32,151 bases of DNA from the NCBI GenBank assembly GCA_031283665.1, contig JAITBJ010000048.1, forward strand, positions 1-32,151, written 5' to 3'. The DNA is from Candidatus Opitulatrix cubana. GTDB taxonomy: Bacteria; Actinomycetota; Actinomycetes; Actinomycetales; Bifidobacteriaceae. Numbering within the stretch: the first letter of the stretch is position 1; each line of letters starts with the position of its first letter. The translations under genes were made by a program, and so were the position numbers. Below the pieces are notes generated by a model that saw only the letters and a program-made list of their open reading frames with translations, made no database searches and was not told the origin of the DNA. This document shows, one piece after another, positions 23,366 through 32,093 of the stretch.

Positions 23366-24250
23366 ATGCAAGCAGCGGCAGTTTCTCCTCAAAAAGGCAA
23401 TGATGAGAGAATAGATGTAAAAGAAAATAGGCTGCTGCAGTTAGATAGTGTAGTTTTTGAGACATTGCTAAAAGACAGGACAACAGGCAAAAATATTCTA
23501 TGGGGAACAGACAATTATTTGCATTATGGAAAAGAATATGCACCTGATAAACAGATTTTGAAGGAACTCATTACTGGTAGACATGGTGAAGTAATTCGGC
23601 CAAGAGTGAAAAAGTCTAAGTCAGAACAAAAAAATAGAGTGAAGCAAAAGGCGGAGGTTTTTACTCCAAGTTGGGTTTGCAAATTGCAAAATGATTATAT
23701 AGATGATGCTTGGTTTGGCAAGAAGTCAAAAAGCTTCCCAACTAAGGATGGCAAAACCTGGAGCGACTATATAAAAATGACATGGTTAGAAATAGCGTGC
23801 GGTGAAGCACCATATATTGTTAATAGATATGACGCCACAACCAGCGATACAGTAACACTATTAAAGCGGATAGGCTTTTTAGATATGAAACTTAAGATTA
23901 TTTTTACTGAATGCAAAACGAAAGAAGATTGGATAAAATGGACAAAAATTGCTTATCAAAGTTGTTATGGATTTGAATGGCAGGGTGACAATTTGCTGTT
24001 AGCTCGTGAAAATCTGTTATATACTTTTTCAGATTATTATGAACATAAATTTAGAAACAAACCCGATGTAGAAGTTCTGCGAGAAATTGCAGAGATTATT
24101 TCTTGGAATATATGGCAGATGGACGGTTTGACATATTGCATCCCAAATACAGAAAAAGAAGCTATGTTAATGGATTGGGAAACTAATGAGCCGACAAAGT
24201 TTGCGCAAATAGCGACTGATAGCTACCAGGATTCTCTTTTTGAGGTATAA
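23366..24250 (+). CDS. N6-adenine methyltransferase-like subunit without the catalytic motif
   Basis: 294 aa. It carries motif-X-like QKAEVFTPSWVC (V98 F99 T100 P101), motif-I-like LEIACGEAPYIVNRYD (141-156, in the place of the SAM-binding D-P-A-C-G-S-G) and motif-II/III-like YGFEWQGDNLLLARENLL (E204). The catalytic N-P-P-Y box is missing and no nuclease motif is visible. The next protein, 10 bases downstream, has N-P-P-Y at its C-terminus, so the two may form one heteromeric methyltransferase, or this may be a SAM-binding regulator. Similar proteins beside large helicase-methyltransferase genes are generally annotated as restriction subunit M. The gene appears leaderless. Confidence 0.75.
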   Translation: MQAAAVSPQKGNDERIDVKENRLLQLDSVVFETLLKDRTTGKNILWGTDNYLHYGKEYAPDKQILKELITGRHGEVIRPRVKKSKSEQKNRVKQKAEVFTPSWVCKLQNDYIDDAWFGKKSKSFPTKDGKTWSDYIKMTWLEIACGEAPYIVNRYDATTSDTVTLLKRIGFLDMKLKIIFTECKTKEDWIKWTKIAYQSCYGFEWQGDNLLLARENLLYTFSDYYEHKFRNKPDVEVLREIAEIISWNIWQMDGLTYCIPNTEKEAMLMDWETNEPTKFAQIATDSYQDSLFEV

Positions 24251-24260
24251 TTAAAGTAAG

Positions 24261-27200
24261 ATGAGTGAAATTCGAATGAGTACTAATACAATAAATAGAA
24301 CTGATACTACAAATTTTGAATTCTTGAAACTTGAACCAGATGACTGGGAAGTGAATAAACGTTTTCAAGAATATTATCGGCGCGCACAATTTATTGAAGG
24401 GCTTTATGTGAAGGATAATTACCAAAACACGATTAAGCAGGCTGAGAAATTTATAATTGATCTATTAAATGATAATACAGCATTAAAGTCAATGGACACT
24501 TATGCGACCGAAGATGAAGTTACGGATGAGAAAACGAAGAGTCTTATTTGGCTAAAAAATATATGGCTATACCTGAAACAAATTGCCATTGAGTGCAAGC
24601 AGACCATAGAAAGTGAATTCACTGAGCCTATTGCAAAAGATTTATATAAACCAAGTGAGAGAAAACTGATATATATTCAGACTGCTGATAATTCCTCAGG
24701 AAATTGGGGAGTTTATTCTGGATATGAGAAAATTGGAGACGCTACTGCTGACCCCAGTAAAAATTCATTGGATTTCCAACCAAATAGCGAATATCTTAGG
24801 AATCAAGCTAAGCGAAATAGAATTAATGATTATATGAAGACTGCAGGAGTGCCTTATAAAATTGATTGGGCTGAACTTGCATATAAATCTGTGGATAAAT
24901 CTTGGTTTCGAGATTATGATGTGTTTAATGTACTTAAGCGGTCGGGATATAAGCGGAGTGAAAAGCTTGACGGCAATGAATGGTGGAAAGTTAACCTTGA
25001 AGATGCTAAAAAAGCCATAGAGGCGGTCAAAGAAAACCGCGAGGTGATCGATGGGCCTAAAATCGACATGGACGAAATTGTGCTGCGTAATGAGCAAAAC
25101 GAAGCTGTTTGGAAAACTATAAAAGTATTCGAAACAAAGAACCGTATGCTCTGGAACGCAAAAATGCGCTTTGGAAAAACTTTGGCTGCTTATCAGCTAA
25201 TCAGAGAAAGCGATTATCAGCGTGTATTGGTTTTAACTCACCGTCCAGTTGTTTCAGATTCTTGGTTTGATGACTTCAATAAACTTAAAATGGACGAAAA
25301 GGGTTATCGATATGGATCACAAAAAGGTGAAAGTATTGAAAGTTTGCTAAAATCTTCTAAAAAATTTGTTTATTTTGCTAGTATGCAAGATTTGCGAGGT
25401 TCTAGTCAGGTGGGAGGAAAGTATGGTGAAAAAAATGAATTTGTTTTTTCTACTGATTGGGATCTTATTGTGTTTGATGAGGCTCATGAAGGCACTCAAA
25501 CTGAGCTAGCTCAAAATGTGGAAAATGCAGTAAAAAACTTCGGTACAAAAATATTGGAGCTATCTGGTACACCTTTTAATTTGATTGAAAATTATGAAGA
25601 AAACCAAGTGTTCACATGGGATTATGTAATGGAACAAGAAGCGAAGCTTCGCTGGAATGTTGAAAAACCCGATGTGCCAAATCCTTATGAAACTTTACCA
25701 AAAGTGAATATGTTTACTTTTGAAATGAAGAATAAAACTAAATACGAAGATACGAGCAAAGCATTTAACTTTCGGGAGTTCTTTAGGCTCAGAGACAATC
25801 AATCTGATACAAATGAGAGAGGCGAAAAATCTTTTGTGCATGAAAATGATGTAAAGAAGTTTTTAGATGAAATTACCAAAGAGTCGGACACAAATTTTCC
25901 GTATTCTACTGATAAGTTTCGAAATGAATTGCGCCATTCATTATGGTTGCTTCCTGGGGTTGCAGAAGCTAAAGTGCTTAAGTCTTTAATGGATAAGCAT
26001 TCAATTTTTGGTAAAGAATATACGGTTATTAACATTGTTGACAATAATGATAGTGAAGATGCAAGTGAGGGCGACTTGGATCGTGTCCGTAGTGCTATTA
26101 CTGATAAACCTTGGGAGACTAAAACCATTACTTTGACTGTTCGAAAGCTAACGGCTGGAGTAAACATCCCAGAGTGGACGGCAGTAATGTTTTTGAATAA
26201 CACCAATTCACCTACTAATTATCTTCAGGCTGCTTTTCGTGCACAAACACCATATTCTAATGAAGTGCAAGGTCAGAAAAAGAACTGCTATATATTTGAT
26301 TTTGCACCTGATAGGGCACTAACTGTGGTGACAGAATCAGTGGCATTAAACTCTGGTGTAGGGAAGAGAAATACGCCAGAACAAAAAGAAAAGATGAGCA
26401 AATTGCTAAACTTCCTTCCAATTCTAGGCATGCGAGATAATAAGATGAAGCCTTTCAATGTTCAACAAATGCTAACACAACTGAAAACAGTTTATGCGGA
26501 AAAAGCTGTTCGCTCTGGATTTGATGATGATAGTCTTTATTCTGACGCATTATTAACTATTGATCCAGATGCAGCAGAACTGCTTAAAAAACTTAAGGGG
26601 ATTGTTGGGAAAACTGGTGTTTCAAAAAGAAATAAAGATGTTGATATTAACAATCAGGGATTGACAGATGAAGAGTATGAGCGTGCTGAAAAAGCGAAAA
26701 AGAAACCAACCCGTCAACGCACACCTGAAGAGCAGGAAGCTATAGATAAACAAAATAATGCGAGAAGGGAAAGAAAAAATGCTATATCAATTCTTCGTGG
26801 AATTTCTATTCGTATTCCGCTAATGATTTATGGCATGAAAGTAGATCTGTCTAAAGACATTGATATAGAAACTTTTGTTAAAGAAGCAGATGATGCTTCA
26901 TGGGAAGAGTTTATGCCCACAGGTGTAACAAAAGAAATGTTTAGAAAACAAGCAAAGTATTATGATTCAGAAGTTTTTATTGAAGCAGGAAGGATAATAA
27001 GGGCCCGTGCAAAGTCGTATGACGATTTGCCTTATATTGAAAGAGCTAAACAAATTGCTTTATTAATTGGAACATTTAAAAATCCTGACAAAGAAACTGT
27101 TTTGACGCCGTGGCGTGTAGTAAACATGCAATTGTCTTCTACAATAGGGGGTCTTTCATTTTTTAATGAAGATTTCAGTGAATGCAAAGAAGATGTATCT

Positions 27201-28583
27201 GATTTAAATTGGGTGCGACAAGCTGATACTGATGAAATTTACAAAGATGATAAAACCTTTTTGGAAATAAATTCGAAAACAGGACTTTATCCTTTATATG
27301 TTACAACTAGTTTATTATATCACTTTATTCAACGAAATAAAAGAGGAACTAATTTTGATATTCAAAATGAAAAAGTATCAGAAATAATCAAGAATCAAAT
27401 TTACGTAATTGCAAAAACCCCAATGGCTAAGACAATAACTCAAAGAACTTTAGCCGGTTATAAAAATTGGGATTCAAATATTCAGTACTTCCCTGAAATT
27501 ACAAAAAAATTGAAAAATGATATTTTGGCTGTGAAAGAAGATGTTTTGAAAAGGTTTAACAAGGGAGAAAATATGAGATTTGATGTAGTAGTAGGTAATC
27601 CGCCGTATCACGAGCAAAAGGGAGGCACCAAAAATGCAGATATTTGGCAATATTTTGTTTTTTGTGCGAATAAAATGGGAAGATATGTTTCTATGGTGCA
27701 TCCAGCAAGATGGATTATTCCGAAAAAACAAATGGAAAAGATAAAAAATCAAATTATTGATTCTGGACTATATTATTTTGACTATTTTCCTGATGCGAAG
27801 ATCTTGTTTCCAAATACTCTTATTGATGGTGGAATTACAATAACAGCTTATAAAAAGAACTATAAAGAAAAAATAAAGTATTCACAAAATGGTAATTATA
27901 AAGGAATTTTTAATCCACATGAAAAGTTTTTTATAAATTTGTTCGAAGAGGAAATTTTTGGCAAATTAAATCCAGGTATTTTTGGTGGAGGATCTATGAA
28001 TGATAGAGTTTTAGGTAATTTGGGGAGTCTTGGTGGAAGTGAATTCGGTTATAGTAAAACGAAGCACATTTTATATTTAAAGAGCAGCTCCAAAGAATTA
28101 GAATCACCTGTTAGAATATGGGCAAATAATGATTATGGCAAGGGAAGTCGTTTTAATTGGTATTATATTGAGGAGTCAATATTGAATAACTCTCCTAAAG
28201 CATTATTTGAAAATAGAAAAGTTATGCTTGATAAAAAAGGACATGCTATTACGGAGAGAAAGGCAAATATAATAAATAATGAACCAAAAATTGTTGATAA
28301 AAAAGTAATTGCTAGCGGAGATGTTTTTTTTATAATTCCAGAAAATGATAATGATTATGAGTTGAAATTAATAAGTAGTATGTTTAAGACAAAAACTGTA
28401 CGATTTTTGATGTCAATAACCCAAAAGGATCTATATGTTAGAGGCTTAGAAAATATACCGGATTATACATATTTTATAGATATGTTGAATGGAAAGCTGT
28501 TTACAGATGAGTGGTTCTATGAAAAGTTTGATTTTAGTCTGGAATTAATAAATCACATAGAAACTGTTATATCTGCGAAATAA
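24261..28583 (+). CDS. restriction-modification fusion: GIY-YIG-like nuclease, SF2 helicase, Eco57I-type methyltransferase
   Basis: 1440 aa. About 125-255 resembles a T5orf172/GIY-YIG nuclease: GVYSG...KIG (157-159), R187, and NEWWKV with E240. The SF2 helicase/translocase (about 280-700) has Walker A MRFGKT (302-307), DEAH (406-409), SGTP (435-438) and QAAFRAQ (656-662). A helical spacer with charged repeats follows (about 780-950). The methyltransferase part has an unusual motif I, LEINSKTGLYPLY (1001-1013), motif IV NPPY (1113-1116) with FDVVVG before it, and a target-recognition-like C-terminus (about 1200-1440). It probably cuts and methylates DNA together with the upstream subunit. TATAAT at 24246-24251 may be an extra promoter; the ribosome binding site is weak. 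Confidence 0.85.
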   Translation: MSEIRMSTNTINRTDTTNFEFLKLEPDDWEVNKRFQEYYRRAQFIEGLYVKDNYQNTIKQAEKFIIDLLNDNTALKSMDTYATEDEVTDEKTKSLIWLKNIWLYLKQIAIECKQTIESEFTEPIAKDLYKPSERKLIYIQTADNSSGNWGVYSGYEKIGDATADPSKNSLDFQPNSEYLRNQAKRNRINDYMKTAGVPYKIDWAELAYKSVDKSWFRDYDVFNVLKRSGYKRSEKLDGNEWWKVNLEDAKKAIEAVKENREVIDGPKIDMDEIVLRNEQNEAVWKTIKVFETKNRMLWNAKMRFGKTLAAYQLIRESDYQRVLVLTHRPVVSDSWFDDFNKLKMDEKGYRYGSQKGESIESLLKSSKKFVYFASMQDLRGSSQVGGKYGEKNEFVFSTDWDLIVFDEAHEGTQTELAQNVENAVKNFGTKILELSGTPFNLIENYEENQVFTWDYVMEQEAKLRWNVEKPDVPNPYETLPKVNMFTFEMKNKTKYEDTSKAFNFREFFRLRDNQSDTNERGEKSFVHENDVKKFLDEITKESDTNFPYSTDKFRNELRHSLWLLPGVAEAKVLKSLMDKHSIFGKEYTVINIVDNNDSEDASEGDLDRVRSAITDKPWETKTITLTVRKLTAGVNIPEWTAVMFLNNTNSPTNYLQAAFRAQTPYSNEVQGQKKNCYIFDFAPDRALTVVTESVALNSGVGKRNTPEQKEKMSKLLNFLPILGMRDNKMKPFNVQQMLTQLKTVYAEKAVRSGFDDDSLYSDALLTIDPDAAELLKKLKGIVGKTGVSKRNKDVDINNQGLTDEEYERAEKAKKKPTRQRTPEEQEAIDKQNNARRERKNAISILRGISIRIPLMIYGMKVDLSKDIDIETFVKEADDASWEEFMPTGVTKEMFRKQAKYYDSEVFIEAGRIIRARAKSYDDLPYIERAKQIALLIGTFKNPDKETVLTPWRVVNMQLSSTIGGLSFFNEDFSECKEDVSDLNWVRQADTDEIYKDDKTFLEINSKTGLYPLYVTTSLLYHFIQRNKRGTNFDIQNEKVSEIIKNQIYVIAKTPMAKTITQRTLAGYKNWDSNIQYFPEITKKLKNDILAVKEDVLKRFNKGENMRFDVVVGNPPYHEQKGGTKNADIWQYFVFCANKMGRYVSMVHPARWIIPKKQMEKIKNQIIDSGLYYFDYFPDAKILFPNTLIDGGITITAYKKNYKEKIKYSQNGNYKGIFNPHEKFFINLFEEEIFGKLNPGIFGGGSMNDRVLGNLGSLGGSEFGYSKTKHILYLKSSSKELESPVRIWANNDYGKGSRFNWYYIEESILNNSPKALFENRKVMLDKKGHAITERKANIINNEPKIVDKKVIASGDVFFIIPENDNDYELKLISSMFKTKTVRFLMSITQKDLYVRGLENIPDYTYFIDMLNGKLFTDEWFYEKFDFSLELINHIETVISAK

Positions 28584-28933
28584 AATATGTTCGTTTATAA
28601 TTCGTTTTTGAAAACACCCAGCAAAAGATAATAGAAAATATAGTTAATAATTAGAATATATTAAACATCTAAAACATACTCCAAATCCAAAAATTTAAGA
28701 TGAATTGGGGTATAATATACTTATTAGTATAATCAAGCAGTAATTCTAAAAAATGTGGAACTCTATAATTATAAGTCTTAAATAGCCTTAAATAATAACT
28801 CAGCTGTTTGAGTTAAACAGTTGGATTAAGGTAGATAGAGAAACTAAAATTTTTTAGGTTGCTCTTTAAGTAGAGAAATAAAATTCAGTGAATGAATATT
28901 TATACTTATTGATTAAAAGAATGAAAGGATAAA
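28584..28933. other. 350-base intergenic region rich in inverted repeats
   Basis: No coding frame is convincing. It holds TATAAT (28711-28716); the palindrome TATACTTATTAGTATA (28716-28731); two overlapping hairpins that exclude each other, AACTC/GAGTT (28797-28801, 28810-28814) and CTGTTT/AAACAG (28804-28809, 28815-28820); the inverted repeat CTAAAA-TT-TTTTAG (28843-28856); a boxA-like TGCTCTTTA (28860-28868); and TATACT (28901-28906) as a second possible -10. The 10-mer TATACTTATT occurs in both promoter-like spots. It may be a regulated leader for the ATPase gene at 28934 or hold a small RNA. Confidence 0.45.
28860..28868 (+). promoter_or_regulatory. boxA-like antitermination motif
   Basis: TGCTCTTTA matches the boxA core found in rRNA leaders, where NusB/S10 bind the RNA. 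It lies 66 bases upstream of the ATPase start, after the inverted repeat CTAAAA-TT-TTTTAG. No boxB or rRNA is nearby, so this may be chance. Confidence 0.3.
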
Positions 28934-31108
28934 ATGATAATAGAAAAAGTACAAAATTTAAATAAAAAGTCTTGGAACGGGTATACTAATCCTGAGGATT
29001 TGATTTTTAAGCAAAGAAATATAATTTTTGGTTATAATGGTAGTGGCAAATCTTCATTAGCTGATGGCATCGTAGATGAGTTCCGTAGAAATAATGTAGT
29101 AAGAGATGATAACTTTAGATATTTTAATAAGGACTATCTTGGAAAAATATTGTTAAGCGAGAATAAAAATCTTAGAGGAGTAAAGGCGAGCTTTGGCAAG
29201 AAAAATGTTGATATCGAGAATGAAATTAATGAAAATAAAAAGAGACTTGATAAGACTAATTACCAAATAGAGGGATTGGAGGAGAAACTCAAAAAAATTG
29301 AAAATGATATAAACACTAGAATAAAAGAGATTTTTATGGAAAAAAAGGGAAATATTAATCTTAAACAAAAGTCTGGAAGTTTTAAAGAAAAAATTGAATT
29401 ATATAAAAAAGACTATAATTCTGTAAAAGAAAGTTTGTCAGATGTAGAACTGAAAAAAGCAAGTTCTGATACTGATTATGAAAAGTTATTGAATCAGATA
29501 GAAAGTCTAGACATAGGAACTTTAGAGTCATTTAACTTATCAAAGTCTGAAGAAATAAAAAATATTTGTGAATTTATAGATTATAGCTTGGAAAATGTAC
29601 CCGAACAGGATTTACTTTTATGGTTAAATAAAGGTCTTCAATTCCATACGAATACAAAGAATTGTGAATTTTGTGATGGCAAATTATATATTGAAAAGAT
29701 AAGGTTTAAGATAAAAAAATATAATGAAAATAAAAAGGCAAAAGATGAAGCAACAATAAGAGAATTTTATAATAATTTGTCGACTTTTTGTAAATCTGTT
29801 TATGAAATATATAATAAAAAGGATTTAGTTAAATCTTTTATAGATATAGACGAACAGTTTTATTTAGATCTTGAAAACTACAGTAAGGAAATATTAGGAG
29901 TCCAGCAAATACTAAAAGATAAATTAGAAAAAATGGAAAAGTTAATAAATTTTGATATTCTTCATTTTTCTAAAAGTGTATCTTGTATCGTTGAAATATA
30001 TGAGATGATAAAACTAGGAAAAGAAAAGTTGATTGATGTTTACAAGGAGCGATTTATTAATATTAATCAAATTATAAGAGGTGCAATTGGATATGGAGTT
30101 ATTAATGATTCTTTTATTATAAAAAATACTAATGATTATAATAATATTGAGAATGATCAAATAAAACTAGAAAAAGAAAGAAAGTCAGTTCTACAAAATA
30201 TAAAAACTCTTGTAGATGAAAAATCATCGGTTAAGGATTTTTGCGATTTTTTAAATGATGTTCTACATGGATTAAATAGCAATTTAAAGCTTAAAATACA
30301 AGGTAATGATTATGTAATAAAGACAAGGGATGACACAAATTTAGCTATTAAAGATATAAGCGAAGGTGAGAAGAATATGTTAATGCTGTTGTTCTTTTAT
30401 TTTGAATTATTTAATGATAATAAACAAAAAGATTTTAAAAAAGAAATTAAGTTAATTATAATAGATGACCCAATTTCTTCATTAGATAATCACAATTCTT
30501 TTTATGTTTTAGATTTGATTAGAAAAATTTTAAATCTAAAAGAAAATTTTCAGCTATTTATTTTTACACATTCTTGGGATAATTTTTGTAATCTTACGTT
30601 TGGTAAAAAAGGCGCCGAAAACAATTTTAGATTTTTTGAAGTATACAAAAATTTTGATGGTGAAAGTCAATTAAAAACCCAAAAATGTTTGACGAAACCA
30701 TATAAATATAACTTTATAAAGTTATTAGAATTTTCGGAAAAGAAGGATGCTAGTCAGTTTACAGATTGTGAAATATATCATTATCCAAATTTATTAAGGA
30801 TTGTTTTAGAGGAATATATAAGTTTTATTCTTCAAGACGAAAGCGTTCAACCAAATAGTAATGTTTCAAATAAAAATAAAATTATAAAAGTATTATATAA
30901 TGAAGAACCAGATAAGGTAGGAGATGATGAAAGAATAAGATTAGAGTCCTTTCTTAGCGTTTGTAATATTTTATCACATGAATTTTCACGCAGCCCAGAC
31001 GATATTCTAAATGCTGCTAAATTCTTTTTAGAAAGAATAAAAAAAACTAATAAACAACATTATGACAGTATAGATGGATCAAGATGGCAAACTAAAGAGC
31101 AGATATGA
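28934..31108 (+). CDS. PrrC/RloC-like AAA ATPase, candidate anticodon nuclease
   Basis: 724 aa. ABC/SMC-type ATPase of the AAA_13 group: Walker A FGYNGSGKSS (32-41), coiled coils on either side of a zinc-hook-like CEFC (C244, C247), signature ISEGEKNML (475-483), Walker B LIIIDDPISSLD with D511/D512, and a switch His in FTHSWD. The C-terminal part (about 600-710) contains R622-x3-E626 (LLRIVLEEY) and H682 (NILSHEFS), an arrangement like the Arg-Glu-His triad of PrrC and RloC, which cut tRNA anticodons when a partner restriction system is blocked. Its place behind such a system fits that role. Good ribosome binding site (AAAGGA). Nuclease activity is inferred; a plain OLD-like ATPase is the alternative. 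Confidence 0.7.
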   Translation: MIIEKVQNLNKKSWNGYTNPEDLIFKQRNIIFGYNGSGKSSLADGIVDEFRRNNVVRDDNFRYFNKDYLGKILLSENKNLRGVKASFGKKNVDIENEINENKKRLDKTNYQIEGLEEKLKKIENDINTRIKEIFMEKKGNINLKQKSGSFKEKIELYKKDYNSVKESLSDVELKKASSDTDYEKLLNQIESLDIGTLESFNLSKSEEIKNICEFIDYSLENVPEQDLLLWLNKGLQFHTNTKNCEFCDGKLYIEKIRFKIKKYNENKKAKDEATIREFYNNLSTFCKSVYEIYNKKDLVKSFIDIDEQFYLDLENYSKEILGVQQILKDKLEKMEKLINFDILHFSKSVSCIVEIYEMIKLGKEKLIDVYKERFININQIIRGAIGYGVINDSFIIKNTNDYNNIENDQIKLEKERKSVLQNIKTLVDEKSSVKDFCDFLNDVLHGLNSNLKLKIQGNDYVIKTRDDTNLAIKDISEGEKNMLMLLFFYFELFNDNKQKDFKKEIKLIIIDDPISSLDNHNSFYVLDLIRKILNLKENFQLFIFTHSWDNFCNLTFGKKGAENNFRFFEVYKNFDGESQLKTQKCLTKPYKYNFIKLLEFSEKKDASQFTDCEIYHYPNLLRIVLEEYISFILQDESVQPNSNVSNKNKIIKVLYNEEPDKVGDDERIRLESFLSVCNILSHEFSRSPDDILNAAKFFLERIKKTNKQHYDSIDGSRWQTKEQI

Positions 31109-31150
31109 GAACTAATATGCTATCGACTTTAAACATTTAAATTTTTATTT

Positions 31151-31972
31151 TTATAGTTTTACAATTTTTTTGTGTATTTCCTTTTGTTCTAAATCTATTA
31201 TAATTGCCAAAACAGTATTGTAGGTGCTATCATACCAATATTCTAAATCTTCTATGGGAACTTTAATTTTAGTGTGTCGTATATCTAAAATATCATTAAC
31301 TAATCTTTTGTAATCTGTTCTAAGTTGTTTATTTAAAGTAGGATTTTTAATTAATTCTTCTATGCTATTTGCTGTAAATTTTAAAATATTTTTCTTTTCC
31401 TCAAGACTATTAGAAAAATGATTATATTCAAATAGTTTTAATGATAAATTTATATCGTCATTAGAAATCAATTGGGCAGCTTGCGACATTTTAGAATTTG
31501 ATTCGACCACAATGTAGTGATTATTTACTTTAATTATTTCGTGGTTTAATTGTGACAAAGTGTATGTTATTATTTGAAACAAATTGTATAAACACGAAGC
31601 GAACTCGCTAGAATTATTTTTTAAATTATTGACTTTTAAAAATCCTAAAAATAAATAAACTATTTCACTCATATTAAATATTCTATTTGTAACCGATTTT
31701 TGAAAAATAACTAAATTATCAAAAAAAAGATTAAAATCTTGATTGTATTTAATTCGTAAATGTAAATGTTCTTCATCGTTTCTTTTAAAAAATAGATACT
31801 TGATAACATTTAAAATAGTTGTTTCTTTTATTTCGGAATCAGAATCTTGAAAAAAATTTAATGGCTCATCCACTAAAAACTTTTTATTAATGATTTATTC
31901 TATTTGTATCCAGAGATCTGAAATGTTAGGATTTTGTGTGGTTATTATTTCGTAAATATTCTTCCTGGTCAT
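31151..31972 (-). pseudogene. helical unknown gene interrupted by an in-frame TAA
   Basis: A frame opens at ATG 31972 after a good ribosome binding site (AAGGA), encodes 25 residues beginning MTRKNIYEIITTQ, hits TAA at 31897-31895, then continues in the same frame to 31151. The part after the stop could restart at GTG 31873, giving 240 aa, but that GTG has no ribosome binding site. The body is alpha-helical and rich in Asn, Ile and Leu; near its end, DIRHTKIKVPIEDLEYWY has an R-H pair in a setting like HEPN-type RNases, a weak resemblance. Restored, it would be about 273 aa. It converges on the ATPase gene. It is either a fresh nonsense mutant, a readthrough gene or a sequence error. Confidence 0.55.
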
Positions 31973-32050
31973 AAATGTTCCTTATCTAATTGTAGTTTAA
32001 TTATTTTTATCCTTTCTGTTTCACATCTATTTCCAGTTTACCACATTGTC

Positions 32051-32059
32051 TGATAGACT
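32051..32059 (+). promoter_or_regulatory. candidate promoter of rpmF
   Basis: TGaTAGACT is an extended -10 identical in its hexamer to that before the gene at 14215. It would start transcription near 32066, ahead of the AAGGAG ribosome binding site. The -35 is unclear. Confidence 0.35.
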
Positions 32060-32093
32060 AGATATATAAGACTTATTTTATAAGGAGAAAGAA

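Noticed and set aside
28716..28731. TATACTTATTAGTATA as a terminator after the restriction gene
   Set aside because: It is over 130 bases past the stop, all A/T-rich, and overlaps a TATAAT; an operator is more likely than a terminator.
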